DNA from: Paenibacillus sp. W2I17
Lineage (GTDB): Bacteria > Bacillota > Bacilli > Paenibacillales > Paenibacillaceae
Reading direction: 5' to 3'
Length of the DNA stretch: 64,000 nt
Assembly: GCF_030815985.1 (NCBI RefSeq)
Contig: NZ_JAUSXM010000001.1
Location: forward strand, 2,790,001-2,854,000
The position numbers were made by a program, and so were the translations under genes. The notes below the pieces were generated by a model. It saw nothing but the letters and a program-made list of their open reading frames with translations, was not told the DNA's origin and did no database searches. Positions within the stretch are counted from its first letter, which is position 1; each line of letters begins with the position of its first letter. Positions 8,676 through 17,957 of this stretch are shown here, one piece after another.

Positions 8676-8846
8676 TCATTTTTTCTTTTTGTGATAGTGA
8701 TAACCCGTGCACAGACCCTTTTGTTTGGATTTGGCTGAACAGTTATGTCCACCGTTCTTATCCAGTCTGCCTGGATGAGCATAAGCGGAAGAGGATACAC
8801 CAACAAGTACGACAAGAGACAGGATTACGATAACAACCTTTTTCAT
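8676..8846 (-). CDS. small secreted YHYH-motif protein
   Basis: 56 residues. A signal peptide (MKKVVIVILSLVVL... cleaved near AYA) is followed by HPGRLDKNGGHNC and then GLCTGYHYHKKKK. This HPG-x-D-x-NGGHxC...GYHYH pattern is a known small family of exported proteins in Firmicutes with a probable metal- or nuclease-like Cys/His site; the function is not established. AAGGG lies 6 bases before the ATG. Confidence 0.85.
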   Translation of the reverse strand: MKKVVIVILSLVVLVGVSSSAYAHPGRLDKNGGHNCSAKSKQKGLCTGYHYHKKKK

Positions 8847-8955
8847 AAGTCACCCTTCGATCAACACCCTATGCTTTAGGGCTTAATACGTGCTATATCA
8901 TTCTACATGAAAATCCACAATTTGGATATAATTCATCTTTTTAGCCAATCCATTC

Positions 8956-9732
8956 TCATAAAATCTTAAATTGCTTTAATGCATGGGTGACCCCATCTTC
9001 ACTTGCCCGCAGTGTGACATAATCGGCGCTTTGTTTAATTCGTTCTCCGCCATTTCCCATTGCAATTCCGATTCCCGCATACACTAGCATATCCACGTCA
9101 TTCTCCCCATCGCCAAAGGCCATTGTGTCCTCTCTGGATATCTTCAGGTAGTCGAGAACATTCTCTGCGGCTATAGATTTGCTGACTTCGCTCGCTTCCA
9201 GCACATTCACTACATACGGATGGAATCTCACGAATCGTAGGGAAGGAAATCTGGATTGGAATTTCTCCGTCTCCGCTTCATCCGCATATAAACAAATGCA
9301 ATATACGTCCTGTTCCAACGTGTTGATTTTCTGCGGGAAATCCATGAGTCCAAGCGTATCTCTTAAGGCGTCAGTAACACGACCATCTGCTGTACACAAC
9401 CCGTTCGTATCAAATGACTCTGTAAAATATGAAATACTGTGCCCCTGCAACTCGGCAAACTCACTAAATGTTCTAACCATCTGTGCTGAAAGTACAGACT
9501 TATGTATCACTTCATCACCTGCTTTGATCAATGCTCCGTTAGCCGAAATGATCGTATCGATTCCGAGATTTCTGAATTCTTCGCATAAATTATAGGGCCT
9601 GCCTGTGACGAGTACGACTTGAACGCCTTTACGAATCAAATCCCGGATCGACTCAGCTGTACGCGGTGATAAACTCCGATCTATTTCGCTCAGCAATGTA
9701 CCATCCACATCAAAGAACACAGCTCTAATCAA
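8956..9732 (-). CDS. Cof-type HAD-IIB phosphatase
   Basis: 258-residue HAD-IIB (Cof) hydrolase. Motif I is FFDVDGTL, motif II LVTGRPY, the lysine is in the SKSIAAENVL region and motif IV is GDGENDVDML, with the C2B cap between. Such enzymes act on sugar phosphates, flavin or pyridoxal phosphates. The start is TTG at 9732, chosen for GAGGAGG 9 bases upstream. Confidence 0.9.
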   Translation of the reverse strand: MIRAVFFDVDGTLLSEIDRSLSPRTAESIRDLIRKGVQVVLVTGRPYNLCEEFRNLGIDTIISANGALIKAGDEVIHKSVLSAQMVRTFSEFAELQGHSISYFTESFDTNGLCTADGRVTDALRDTLGLMDFPQKINTLEQDVYCICLYADEAETEKFQSRFPSLRFVRFHPYVVNVLEASEVSKSIAAENVLDYLKISREDTMAFGDGENDVDMLVYAGIGIAMGNGGERIKQSADYVTLRASEDGVTHALKQFKIL

Positions 9733-9761
9733 ATTGTTCTTCCTCCTCTGTCTTCAATTAA

Positions 9762-9811
9762 AAAGAGCAAGTACAGAATAACCTTGTTTGGTCTTCCTGC
9801 ACTTGCTCTTG
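9762..9811 (-). terminator. terminator after ydbT
   Basis: 14-pair stem (AAGAGCAAGTGCAG arm with one mismatch) followed on the minus strand by TTTTTAATTG. It separates ydbT from the Cof phosphatase gene. Confidence 0.85.
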
Positions 9812-9814
9812 CAA

Positions 9815-11377
9815 TTAACGGGTCTGAACATCTTGGGTACGTCCCATGTACCATGATTGAAATGATTTGGCCGTATCCAGGGAAATGTCATGTGCCCGAT
9901 GATGCAGTACTGGTTTGGCGCGGTTTACCGTATGAATGGAAGCCACACCGAACCAACGCTGTAACACATTACGGGTGATCTGCACTTCGATGACTTTCTC
10001 ACGTTTGGAGATGAAGAGTGTTGACGTGAGCGCACCGGTTCGAAGTTGAATGAAATTCTGATGCAGAATGTATCGGGTATGGAAAAAGTCCATCACTCTG
10101 CATGTTGCAATCCACACGAGGAGAATCGCGGAAATCATCCACCAGGCATGTTTCTGCCCAAACACCAATGGTTTGAAGTACCACAATAAACCCGTGATCA
10201 TGATCCACCCCCAGCTTGGTTTGAGCAGGCGCAGCCATAGTGATATTCGTGGGAGCTTTTCCATCTCTTGCGTAACCCGATAGGATGGCAGGATCTCCTC
10301 AATCAGGGTATAGGCTTGCTTCACAGGCAAGAAGGGATAGAGCGAGTTCACCTCCTGCTCGGATTCTCCCAGACTACCTGCAGTGGTCAGCTCTACTTCC
10401 GCCAGTCCAAGCAGCCTTTTCATCGGTGACTGTGTAATTTTGACGGCCTGGACTCGTTCTTTCAGGATTGAAAATGACGTTTGCTCCATCATGCCCTTCG
10501 AGATATAGATCCGCTTGGCATCCGAGGTGATCTGGAAATTGCCATACTTTACGAAGGTTCTGACTATGCCCAGAGCAATAGATATAATCAATAAAACTAA
10601 AATCATCAAACCGGCAATCCACCAAGAATCGAGCCAGGTTAACAACAAACTCTCCGTTACTTCTTCATCAGGGAAGAAGTCCTTCACCCAGGAATAGAGC
10701 GTAGCCAGGACCGGAATCAGTACGAGAAAACTAAGCGAGGTAAAGGATGCTTTGAATATGTCCTTGCGGGTGGAATGATAATGAACAACCCGTTCCTGTT
10801 TTTCTTTTGCAGGTAGAGACATGACTTCATCAGTTATAAAAGGTTCGGATTGCGCCTCTCTCTCTTCCATAGCCTGAACCGCATCCAACGTATCATGTTC
10901 CTCTGTTGCTCCTGCTGTTTCTGCTTCTTCAGCCATATGACCTGCTACAATTTTCTCCAGCTGTTCCGCTTCGGAAAGTGAAACAACGTGTAACTGAAAG
11001 GTAGCATCTTCTCCCTTAATTCCGGTCTCGAATCGAATCGACGTCACCCTGAATAAACGATGAAACAGCGTTGTATGACGATTCACATTCTGGACCTTCG
11101 TATAAGGTATCGTTCTTCGGGTACGGTTAAACACACCACTATAGATATGAAAGGCTGTATCGTCTGCTGCATAACGCGAGGTGAACCACTTCAGGATAAT
11201 GGACAAGATGCTAATGGAGACACCTACATAAAAAGCGATTCTTCCATAGAATATCCATTGGGACTCCGAGCCCTGACGGAAAACAAACAAAAAAAGGACG
11301 ATGGCGAACCAATTCTTTATCCGTTTCCACAAGCTCCACAGCATGGTTAATGGATGATGTCGCTTCATATCGATCAT
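9815..11377 (-). CDS. ydbT: YdbT-like membrane protein with bacterial PH domains
   Basis: 520-residue membrane protein with repeated pairs of transmembrane helices and bPH_2 domains. The domain signature (IPYTKVQNV, then KERVQAVKITQSPMKRLLGLA, then ISKREKVIEVQITRNVLQRWFG) appears three times, as in B. subtilis YdbT. A long acidic linker lies around residues 150-200. ydbS-ydbT contribute to resistance to some antimicrobial compounds in Bacillus; the mechanism is unclear. The start overlaps the ydbS stop in an ATGA, so the two are translationally coupled. Confidence 0.88.
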   Translation of the reverse strand: MIDMKRHHPLTMLWSLWKRIKNWFAIVLFLFVFRQGSESQWIFYGRIAFYVGVSISILSIILKWFTSRYAADDTAFHIYSGVFNRTRRTIPYTKVQNVNRHTTLFHRLFRVTSIRFETGIKGEDATFQLHVVSLSEAEQLEKIVAGHMAEEAETAGATEEHDTLDAVQAMEEREAQSEPFITDEVMSLPAKEKQERVVHYHSTRKDIFKASFTSLSFLVLIPVLATLYSWVKDFFPDEEVTESLLLTWLDSWWIAGLMILVLLIISIALGIVRTFVKYGNFQITSDAKRIYISKGMMEQTSFSILKERVQAVKITQSPMKRLLGLAEVELTTAGSLGESEQEVNSLYPFLPVKQAYTLIEEILPSYRVTQEMEKLPRISLWLRLLKPSWGWIMITGLLWYFKPLVFGQKHAWWMISAILLVWIATCRVMDFFHTRYILHQNFIQLRTGALTSTLFISKREKVIEVQITRNVLQRWFGVASIHTVNRAKPVLHHRAHDISLDTAKSFQSWYMGRTQDVQTR

Positions 11378-11871
11378 TCATCCACCTCATTAATCCGCGC
11401 ATAGGACGCAATCTGATGACGGAGTGCAAGTGCGACTTCCTCTGGCAAGGCCGGGATTTCATGCGATGAACCCATCGTGCCAACCGATACGGAATAGAGT
11501 CCATATTTTCGCATTAAAGGCCCCTGATTTGTTGTAACCGATTGCACTTTCGCCATGGGGATGATCTGATGTACCTTGGTTAGCGCCCCACGCTTCAGTT
11601 GCAGGAACTCCTCATTCACATCATAGTACCAATGCTTGTATAACCATGACGGCTGGATGAAAATATCCCACACCGCATAGAGCACAGATATGGCCGTAAC
11701 GCCCCACAAAATCCAACCAATCCACGTCTTCCATCCATAGATGGAGTCGAGTATTAACAGTACGGCAAGGATCAGGAAACCTATTACATTCCATATGATG
11801 GCGCTAATTCTCCACAAGTTTACCGCATGAGGGGACAGCCGTTGCTCGGGTGTATTCCACTGGATTGACAT
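11374..11871 (-). CDS. ydbS: YdbS-like PH-domain membrane protein
   Basis: 165 residues: two transmembrane helices (about residues 20-40 and 45-65) followed by one bPH_2 domain with GALTKVHQIIPMAKVQSV and GPLMRKYGLYSVSV. Start at ATG 11871, with AAGGAG 7 bases upstream; the longer frame begins before any ribosome site. First gene of the ydbS-ydbT pair. Confidence 0.88.
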   Translation of the reverse strand: MSIQWNTPEQRLSPHAVNLWRISAIIWNVIGFLILAVLLILDSIYGWKTWIGWILWGVTAISVLYAVWDIFIQPSWLYKHWYYDVNEEFLQLKRGALTKVHQIIPMAKVQSVTTNQGPLMRKYGLYSVSVGTMGSSHEIPALPEEVALALRHQIASYARINEVDE

Positions 11872-11954
11872 ATGTTCACTCCTTTTTTCCTCGGGTACAT
11901 AAAAACATACATGATACACTGTACGAACAATCGTCCACGATCGATGCAAAAAGA

Positions 11955-11996
11955 TAAAGAGATGACCCCTATACAATACAGGTCGTCATCTCTTTT
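11955..11996 (-). terminator. terminator after the broken GNAT gene
   Basis: AAAGAGATGAC and GTCATCTCTTT arms around about 15 bases; on the minus strand the stem is followed by ATCTTTTT. Confidence 0.8.
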
Positions 11997-12003
11997 GTTC
12001 ATT

Positions 12004-12566
12004 TCATTTTACTATAAAATTCTGTACTTCACATAACCAAACCATATGATCTGTTCCTTCGCCCCAATAGTTGTTCGCCACGACATAGGGTTCACCGAAT
12101 TTGCGTTGCCACTTCTTCTGTGCGATCTGGTAACCGCTATCCAGGCAGAATTGCTGAATTCCCAGCCGCTGCAGTTCAGTAACCAGTGCGAGAATGAGCG
12201 CTGAACCAATCCCCTGACCTTGAACATCGGGCAACACGTACAGGCTACCCAGTTCTCCGATATCGTTCAGCCGGCCCTCTGTACATTCTCGAATCTCCTT
12301 ACCACACGGTCCATACGAGATTGTGCCTACAATAACATCTCCCATTTTGGCGACGAGGTAAAAATACACTTGCTTTGATGTTGTCCTTTGCTTGCAATGC
12401 CTTGTGAATCATCGCTTTTTTCTGTGTTATTTCATCCTGAATATCATCCAGAAGCGAGCCTATTCCCTCCTGATCAAATGCTGCGGGGAATGGTTGTCTC
12501 GAACACCTGATACGCTCCATCTGCATCTGATTGCGTCAAAGGTTCAATGGTAATTTTGTCATCCAC
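12004..12566 (-). pseudogene. GNAT acetyltransferase broken by two +1 frameshifts
   Basis: Three consecutive frames give one continuous GNAT protein of about 186 residues if one base is removed from the C4 run at 12485-12488 and one from the T5 run at 12360-12364 (minus-strand bases). The pieces join as KITIEPLTQSDADG, then FDQEGIGSLLDDIQDE, then FYLVAKMGDVIVGTISYG with the GQGIGSALI acetyl-CoA loop. The start is probably GTG 12566, with GGAGA upstream. As written the product stops after about 30 residues. Sequencing error or real decay; see findings. Confidence 0.8.
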
Positions 12567-12593
12567 AGGTTCTTCTCCGTTCCATATACCTTC

Positions 12594-13016
12594 TTAATCT
12601 GTACGTCGCTGAATCAGCCTTCTTAGTTGATTCGAATCCTCAAGGGATATGCTATATCCAGTGTGCGTGTCTTCATGGTTTACTAACAGGCCTTGCATCT
12701 TGGGATCCATTCCTAATGAAAGATCATACCGTGTTATCGAGCTGTCCGCATTTGTTATGCTCATGTCGTACTGTGTACCATAATCGAGAATGCCGGGCAA
12801 ACGCTCAGCCTTATGTATGGCCTCCATCATGATCCGTATCTCATCAGATCGATCAAACTCAACATCTTGGCATGGTTCCAAAGTGAGGTCTGGATTACAG
12901 GTTAAGGTGATCAACAGAGGAAGTCCCTCTTCCGCGTTCGATTCATTCGGTTTACTGCACCCTGCAATGAACGTGGCAATGACAAATACGAGCAACACTC
13001 CTACATATTTCACCAT
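12594..13016 (-). CDS. lipoprotein, unknown
   Basis: 140 residues with a lipoprotein signal (FVIATFIAGC, Cys about residue 20). The mature part holds two further cysteines (CNPDLTLEPC) and no known domain. GGGAGG precedes the ATG. Function unknown. Confidence 0.75.
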   Translation of the reverse strand: MVKYVGVLLVFVIATFIAGCSKPNESNAEEGLPLLITLTCNPDLTLEPCQDVEFDRSDEIRIMMEAIHKAERLPGILDYGTQYDMSITNADSSITRYDLSLGMDPKMQGLLVNHEDTHTGYSISLEDSNQLRRLIQRRTD

Positions 13017-13118
13017 ACTGCGTGCCTCCCTGACTTAGTATTAATAAACTAGTAATGAGTAGAGAAGTAATAAATACAGTATATAATGAAATGACTCAAC
13101 TGCACTAACTATCTATAT

Positions 13119-13799
13119 TCATATCAAGTTACGTAACTCCGGGTCCCATGAAGACAACATAGAGATCAGTCGCTCTACGGTCTCTTCCACAAATACCTGA
13201 ACTCTCTCACCCGTGATGAACTCAGGAGTAATTCCCGGTTCTTCCCCATTAAGAAAAGAAAACGTGTGGTCCCGCCAGCGTACAATCTCATCAGCAGTTA
13301 AACGACCCGTCATGTCATAACCCGGTGAACTGTTGAGCACCTGCCATACCTCTTCGCTCCAACTTGAACCTTGATAGAGATTGAAATCGATCTGGTCCGT
13401 CTCCTGGTAATATAAACGCGCCAGTTCATCCTTCGATCTGCTACTGCCTGTATGTTGGTCTACCTTGTTGACCCGTTCGACGAATTCGGGATGCACACTC
13501 CGGAACCAGTAATAGTCTGTCAGCACATGCATAAAGTATCCTCGCACAAACCACTTCCATCCTTCATCGTTAAGTTGTTGCATATAGCTTGAGTAGAGAT
13601 CCTTCAGTTCACCAACGTAATCTCCATTATCTTTCGGGTTGAAATGGGTGTATTCCTTATCATCTCTGGTTGTACCTTCGCGCATATGTATGGAATCTGG
13701 GGCGATATTCCCCAGATAGAATGAACCTCGATCAGCCTGCATTTGCAGCGAGTCTGCAATCAGATTAGCAATATTGAGATGAACCATAGGTAACGGCAT
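13119..13799 (-). CDS. zinc-dependent phospholipase C family protein
   Basis: 226 residues of the Zn_dep_PLPC fold (PF00882-like). Metal-site residues are visible at MVH near the start, IAPDSIHMRE, YTHFNPKD and GYFMHVLTDYYW. Members range from bacterial phospholipase C to uncharacterised hydrolases; there is no signal peptide, so a cytoplasmic hydrolase is more likely. AGGAG lies before the ATG. Paralogues occur at 25749-26406 (broken) and 59317-59937. Confidence 0.82.
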   Translation of the reverse strand: MPLPMVHLNIANLIADSLQMQADRGSFYLGNIAPDSIHMREGTTRDDKEYTHFNPKDNGDYVGELKDLYSSYMQQLNDEGWKWFVRGYFMHVLTDYYWFRSVHPEFVERVNKVDQHTGSSRSKDELARLYYQETDQIDFNLYQGSSWSEEVWQVLNSSPGYDMTGRLTADEIVRWRDHTFSFLNGEEPGITPEFITGERVQVFVEETVERLISMLSSWDPELRNLI

Positions 13800-13937
13800 A
13801 GAGTTAATCTCCTTTTATCGGGGAAGTATTCTACTATACTTAGAAAAAGAAACGATATAATCTACTGGTGCAACGTACAGATCTCGCGAATAGTGAGACT
13901 TCGCTAGGTTCCACCTTTTTTCACCGTAGATGCGTGA

Positions 13938-14717
13938 TTAACCCTGTATTCTCTCCACTTGCGTCCGGTCAAACAGCTGCTCCAGATCCGTATGGTACTC
14001 CGGGTGCTCCTTCACAAGCAGACTAATATATTCCGATCCACATTCATAGAACATCAAGCGGTTAAACGGAGCTGTGTCTCCCATATGATTGCTTTCCTGC
14101 CCAAATTTCGCTCGAATCAGATTCTCAATATAACGCGCGTAACCCTCGTTCCACTCCAACCAGCTCCAATACTCGGCTTGTTCTTCATTTAATGAACGGA
14201 ACAGTGCCATTCTAGCTGTCTGTACTTGCGTCAGGTCTTTACTCTTCAAAGCAGACAACAATGAGTTAATCCGTTCCACAACGATTTCATCTTCATACGG
14301 AAACTCATAATCCAGTTCCCATGTTACGCGCTTCAGTTGATCCATTTTATGCTTAATCTTGAGACGGTTGACGATCCGTTCATCATATTTCTCATATACA
14401 TAACAATGAACATATTCGTGGAACAGATAAACTTTCTGCTCCAGATCTTTGAACGCTGCATCCGTTACAATCGCACACATTCGTCCGTCCATATGGTGCA
14501 CCGGCATCGCAGCAAGGCATTCATCTGGAATATATAAATCGTCCGGAACCGTCTTCACCCACTCATATTGCTGCGTTTTGGACGAATAATCATAGATATA
14601 TAATAAAGCTTCATAGGCTACAACCACTGGATAATGTTCTGCAAACAAAGGATGTAGGCTGACCAAGTCTTTCTGAAGCTCGTTTAACTCGTTAATTTGC
14701 TCTAAAAAAGCATCCAT
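13938..14717 (-). CDS. orphan HEXXH metalloprotein, probable gluzincin-type peptidase
   Basis: 259 residues without signal peptide. HEYVH at residues 100-104 in the helix YLFHEYVHCYVYEKYDE and a second Glu in EWNEGYARYIENL (E191) match the HEXXH + E zinc site of gluzincins, in which the Glu lies tens of residues downstream on a helix. I recognise no named family. The short length and cytoplasmic location would suit a small specialised protease or a non-proteolytic zincin. Confidence 0.65.
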   Translation of the reverse strand: MDAFLEQINELNELQKDLVSLHPLFAEHYPVVVAYEALLYIYDYSSKTQQYEWVKTVPDDLYIPDECLAAMPVHHMDGRMCAIVTDAAFKDLEQKVYLFHEYVHCYVYEKYDERIVNRLKIKHKMDQLKRVTWELDYEFPYEDEIVVERINSLLSALKSKDLTQVQTARMALFRSLNEEQAEYWSWLEWNEGYARYIENLIRAKFGQESNHMGDTAPFNRLMFYECGSEYISLLVKEHPEYHTDLEQLFDRTQVERIQG

Positions 14718-14825
14718 GTCATTAACCCTCTCTTTACTGGATTGATGCGTTAATCATACTAGAATAGGAAAGATAAAACACTGAGAGAAAAATGATAATT
14801 CTGTTCGAGTATGAGCTGGTGAACG

Positions 14826-14987
14826 TTAGAAACGCTCTCCTCGTTTCTCATACAGGTAGATATCCAGTGCCTGAATCCCACGTCGGGCTAGCTTAATAAA
14901 CAGGATTAGCGCATACACGCCCAGTCCATATAACAACACATTAATCAACATTGCTAATATTGTAATGATAGAACCAAACATCATCAT
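14826..14987 (-). CDS. small membrane protein
   Basis: 53 residues, mostly one or two hydrophobic helices followed by a basic tail KRGERF. ATG at 14987 follows TAGGAGG; a second in-frame ATG is 3 bases on. A longer frame from 15020 lacks a ribosome site. Function unknown. Confidence 0.55.
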   Translation of the reverse strand: MMMFGSIITILAMLINVLLYGLGVYALILFIKLARRGIQALDIYLYEKRGERF

Positions 14988-15103
14988 TATTCCTCCTAAT
15001 AGACCCTTATAAATATTCACTTCCTATTCTAGCATATTTTTCCTCAGTTAACTTTTCTGGTAGATGTAAGGGGCATTTAGCGTGCTTATCAGTTAAAATA
15101 AAA

Positions 15104-15134
15104 AATCTACCACTCAACTCAGGGAGTGGTAGAT
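15104..15134 (-). terminator. terminator after the GNAT gene at 15141
   Basis: ATCTACCACT and AGTGGTAGAT arms, 11-base loop, then TTTTTATTTTAA on the minus strand. Confidence 0.9.
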
Positions 15135-15140
15135 CCATGA

Positions 15141-15593
15141 TCAAATCTGATATTCATAGATTCGCGTCTCTTCATCATCAAGCAGGTATCCTTTACCGAT
15201 ATAAGTCCAATTACTTTTCTCGTAATAATCGGTCAGATCAGTACACAAATACAGCTTGTCATACCCTTTCGCTTTCACCTCATTCATCGCATGGGTCTGA
15301 AGTTGTCCACCCAGGTTCTGGCCCCGATATTCTGGATCAACATGAAGACATGCAAACCATGGAAAGAGATCCTGCCTGCTATTCAGATCACTTCGTAATA
15401 ATGCGTACCCACCGATAATTCTGTCTCCGTCCAGCATCACATAAAACCTTGGCACATCACTCTCTGTGTCCACAGAACGCTCTATACAATCCCGATAGAA
15501 ATGAAAGCTTGATTCTGAGCCCCATTGTTTCCAGAAATACTGTACTGCTTCTTGCAGCACGTCCGGCTTCTGCCGAATATCAATAATTTGCAA
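15141..15593 (-). CDS. GNAT family N-acetyltransferase
   Basis: 150 residues. The acetyl-CoA loop is DPEYRGQNLGGQLQTHAM. The start is TTG 15593, with GGGAG about 9 bases upstream inside the end of the preceding gene, whose stop is 4 bases away. It is therefore coupled to the nucleotidyltransferase-like gene. Confidence 0.85.
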   Translation of the reverse strand: MQIIDIRQKPDVLQEAVQYFWKQWGSESSFHFYRDCIERSVDTESDVPRFYVMLDGDRIIGGYALLRSDLNSRQDLFPWFACLHVDPEYRGQNLGGQLQTHAMNEVKAKGYDKLYLCTDLTDYYEKSNWTYIGKGYLLDDEETRIYEYQI

Positions 15594-15597
15594 AATG

Positions 15598-16362
15598 TTA
15601 TTCTCCCTTCACTTGGATCTGATTCAACATATATTCCGCATAATCCAGAAGTAATGCTTCACTCAAATTCACATTTTCCAGTTCACCATTGTACTTTGCA
15701 AGACATTGTGAGATGACGTCCGTGTATTTAGCGGGTAGCTCTGTGAGCGCCCATGCTCCTGCTTCTCGCTTGGAGTGAATGACTGAATCTTTCACATACA
15801 AGAGAACCCGGGACAGGTTCAATACATAGTAGACTGGGTTGTCCACAATTTCTTCCATAGCTGAACTCGCGTCCGATGTGATTGAGGCAATCATATGTTC
15901 ACGATTTTCCGGTTGGAACAGATTCTTAATGGGTTTGCCATCCAGCACAATACCTCGCTCATAGATGACCGCCATATGTGCTACCAGATCCAGATCTTCA
16001 TATCCACCACATAGATATTGCTCATCCGTTCGATATTTCTCCCGGTGATAGGCAGAATAATGAAACTCAAAAGGAGTAGGGTATGCCATAGCAACAATCG
16101 TAGATTCCAGTACAATACTGAGTTCAAAGCCTTTCGTAATGTGCATCTCATCTTCAATATGCATTAACTTTTGTGCAATCCTTCGATAGGTGTCGGCAGA
16201 TCGCTTTTCCCGGCTAACGACCAATATATCGATATCACTCTGGTTCGGATGAAAGCATCCCATGGCCATAGAACCGTGTAAATATATCCCCACCAATGCA
16301 TCCGTTAATTCTTCTTTCAACATACGAGTAACGCTATCTAAAACAGTTTTTCCATTCAACAA
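15598..16362 (-). CDS. aminoglycoside nucleotidyltransferase-like protein (ANT/AadA type)
   Basis: 254 residues. The nucleotidyltransferase motif LHGSMAMGCFHPNQSDID (GS...DxD) is followed by LVV, and the C-terminal helical domain has NPVYYVLNLSRVLLY and KREAGAWAL, as in the DUF4111 domain of AadA/ANT(9) enzymes. Those adenylylate streptomycin or spectinomycin; chromosomal homologues may act on other compounds. Start TTG 16362 or 16359 after AAGGAG. It is cotranscribed with the following GNAT gene. Confidence 0.78.
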   Translation of the reverse strand: MLNGKTVLDSVTRMLKEELTDALVGIYLHGSMAMGCFHPNQSDIDILVVSREKRSADTYRRIAQKLMHIEDEMHITKGFELSIVLESTIVAMAYPTPFEFHYSAYHREKYRTDEQYLCGGYEDLDLVAHMAVIYERGIVLDGKPIKNLFQPENREHMIASITSDASSAMEEIVDNPVYYVLNLSRVLLYVKDSVIHSKREAGAWALTELPAKYTDVISQCLAKYNGELENVNLSEALLLDYAEYMLNQIQVKGE

Positions 16363-16385
16363 GAGTCTCTCCTTTATGTAGAAGA

Positions 16386-17279
16386 TCAGGTCGCCAATGC
16401 AACGTTCATTTCACGCACAAAAACAGCTGTGCCCTTAATTCTGACATCCATATCCTCACCATCCCGAATCACACTCACTTGAACTTTTCCATCTCTTCCA
16501 ATCTCATGCCCCTGTTCTACCACAAACTGTACCTTATCGATCTCCGGTTTCACATAGGTTAAATAATAAGCACCCATCACCCCGGAGGCTGTTCCAGTCA
16601 CTGGATCTTCCGTCGTACCAGAGTAAGGTGATGAAAAATGTCTGGCATGCATCATCACATCGGAATAACGGGTTTCGAAACAAAAGGGATGAAGGGAAGC
16701 CTTAGGATTATCAATTAAAATTCCTGGGAACAGCGAAGAATCCGGTTTCATCTTCATAAAAGAGTTCAGTTCACGAATCGGGATTAATACCGTCCAGGTT
16801 CCTGTACTTCCATAAACGATTGGCGTAGAATGGTCAACCTCATCCAGAGTGAGATTGATGGCGCTTACCAGCTTCTCGATATCCCCCTGGAACGGTATAA
16901 ACTGTGGCTGATCCTGTTTCATTTCCATGTAAATGGTGTCGGCATTGCGCTCAAATCGTATGGGTAATGTACCTACATTGGTTTCAATTGTGATCAACTC
17001 TTTGTCACTTAACATCCCACGCGTCTTCAAACCATACAGTGATGCCATTGTGGCATGACCACACAGATTAATCTCATGGCCAGGTGTAAAATAACGTAAT
17101 CGGACGTCAGCTACTTCAGAGTTCAACACAAATACCGTCTCATTAAAACCAACCTTATAAGCGATCTGCTGCATCTCCGTCTCACTGAAATGATCAGCAT
17201 CAAAAACCACTCCTGCAGGGTTACCTTGACCGGGAACTGTAGAGAAAGCATCATAATGATAGACCGTAATATTACTCAT
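16386..17279 (-). CDS. PhzF-family isomerase/epimerase-like protein
   Basis: 297 residues of the PhzF fold: VYHYDAFSTVPGQGNPAG opening, NLCGHATMA active-site loop, and GTTEDPVTGTASG in the second half. The PhzF general-acid Glu is replaced in position by the conserved NET segment. Homologues isomerise small metabolites, such as the phenazine precursor DHHA, but most have unknown substrates. It overlaps the S51 peptidase stop by 8 bases, so the two genes are coupled. Confidence 0.9.
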   Translation of the reverse strand: MSNITVYHYDAFSTVPGQGNPAGVVFDADHFSETEMQQIAYKVGFNETVFVLNSEVADVRLRYFTPGHEINLCGHATMASLYGLKTRGMLSDKELITIETNVGTLPIRFERNADTIYMEMKQDQPQFIPFQGDIEKLVSAINLTLDEVDHSTPIVYGSTGTWTVLIPIRELNSFMKMKPDSSLFPGILIDNPKASLHPFCFETRYSDVMMHARHFSSPYSGTTEDPVTGTASGVMGAYYLTYVKPEIDKVQFVVEQGHEIGRDGKVQVSVIRDGEDMDVRIKGTAVFVREMNVALAT

Positions 17280-17937
17280 CAACAGACCCACTCTCTCTGT
17301 AATCTACGAGACGCACATTTCCATATAACTCTACGCTTTCACCATCAATTACAACCCCGCCACCATCTTGGCACACGTAAATCGCCGTACGATTAACACG
17401 GTTATACTCTCTTAATGAATCCAGGCTGTCTTCCGAACCATCCCAGTGCGGTGCAAATTCAAAATCAACGAGTCCCAGTGCTCCCATATCTTTCAGATCT
17501 ACATTGTTTTCATCAGCATCTTCCCCATACCCTGCTATCTCTATCGTAGGTGTAGTCAAAATACTGCCTGCACTGACCCCAATCAGAATGCCGCCACTCT
17601 TCACATAGGAATGCAACAAACCAAGCACATTTCTCTTCTGTAATAAACTTAGAAAATAAAACGTATTCCCTCCGGATAGATGAATCGCATCACATTCGAA
17701 AATAGAGCCAAATGTTCTCTCCTCATACTCCAGATCAAGATCGTAAAATTGAATGTTATCTATTCCTATTTGATTATAGTAACGTCTAGTGTGTTCAAAA
17801 TACTTCCGCTCCGGGTCGGAGCACGAAGGGATATATCCGATGGAAGGCTGTTCACTGTTAAATAAGCGTAGTATTCTCTGATCCAATTTATCGTTAGATT
17901 TGAATACCAAATCACTTAGCAGAACCAACGTAGTCAT
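17272..17937 (-). CDS. peptidase S51 (dipeptidase E-like) / class I GATase fold protein
   Basis: 221 residues. The nucleophile elbow is GVSAGS, preceded by HLSGGNTFYF, and the C-terminal PHWDGSED supplies the catalytic His region typical of S51. Dipeptidase E cleaves Asp-X dipeptides, whereas cyanophycinase and other relatives differ. It heads a two-gene unit with PhzF. Confidence 0.85.
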   Translation of the reverse strand: MTTLVLLSDLVFKSNDKLDQRILRLFNSEQPSIGYIPSCSDPERKYFEHTRRYYNQIGIDNIQFYDLDLEYEERTFGSIFECDAIHLSGGNTFYFLSLLQKRNVLGLLHSYVKSGGILIGVSAGSILTTPTIEIAGYGEDADENNVDLKDMGALGLVDFEFAPHWDGSEDSLDSLREYNRVNRTAIYVCQDGGGVVIDGESVELYGNVRLVDYRESGSVDE

Positions 17938-17957
17938 CTTATGCCCCCCCGTACCTA

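Noticed and set aside
13800..13937. Riboswitch or T-box before the phospholipase-like gene
   Set aside because: No T-box core, no recognised aptamer and no terminator; the short dyad around GAGACTTCGC is too weak.
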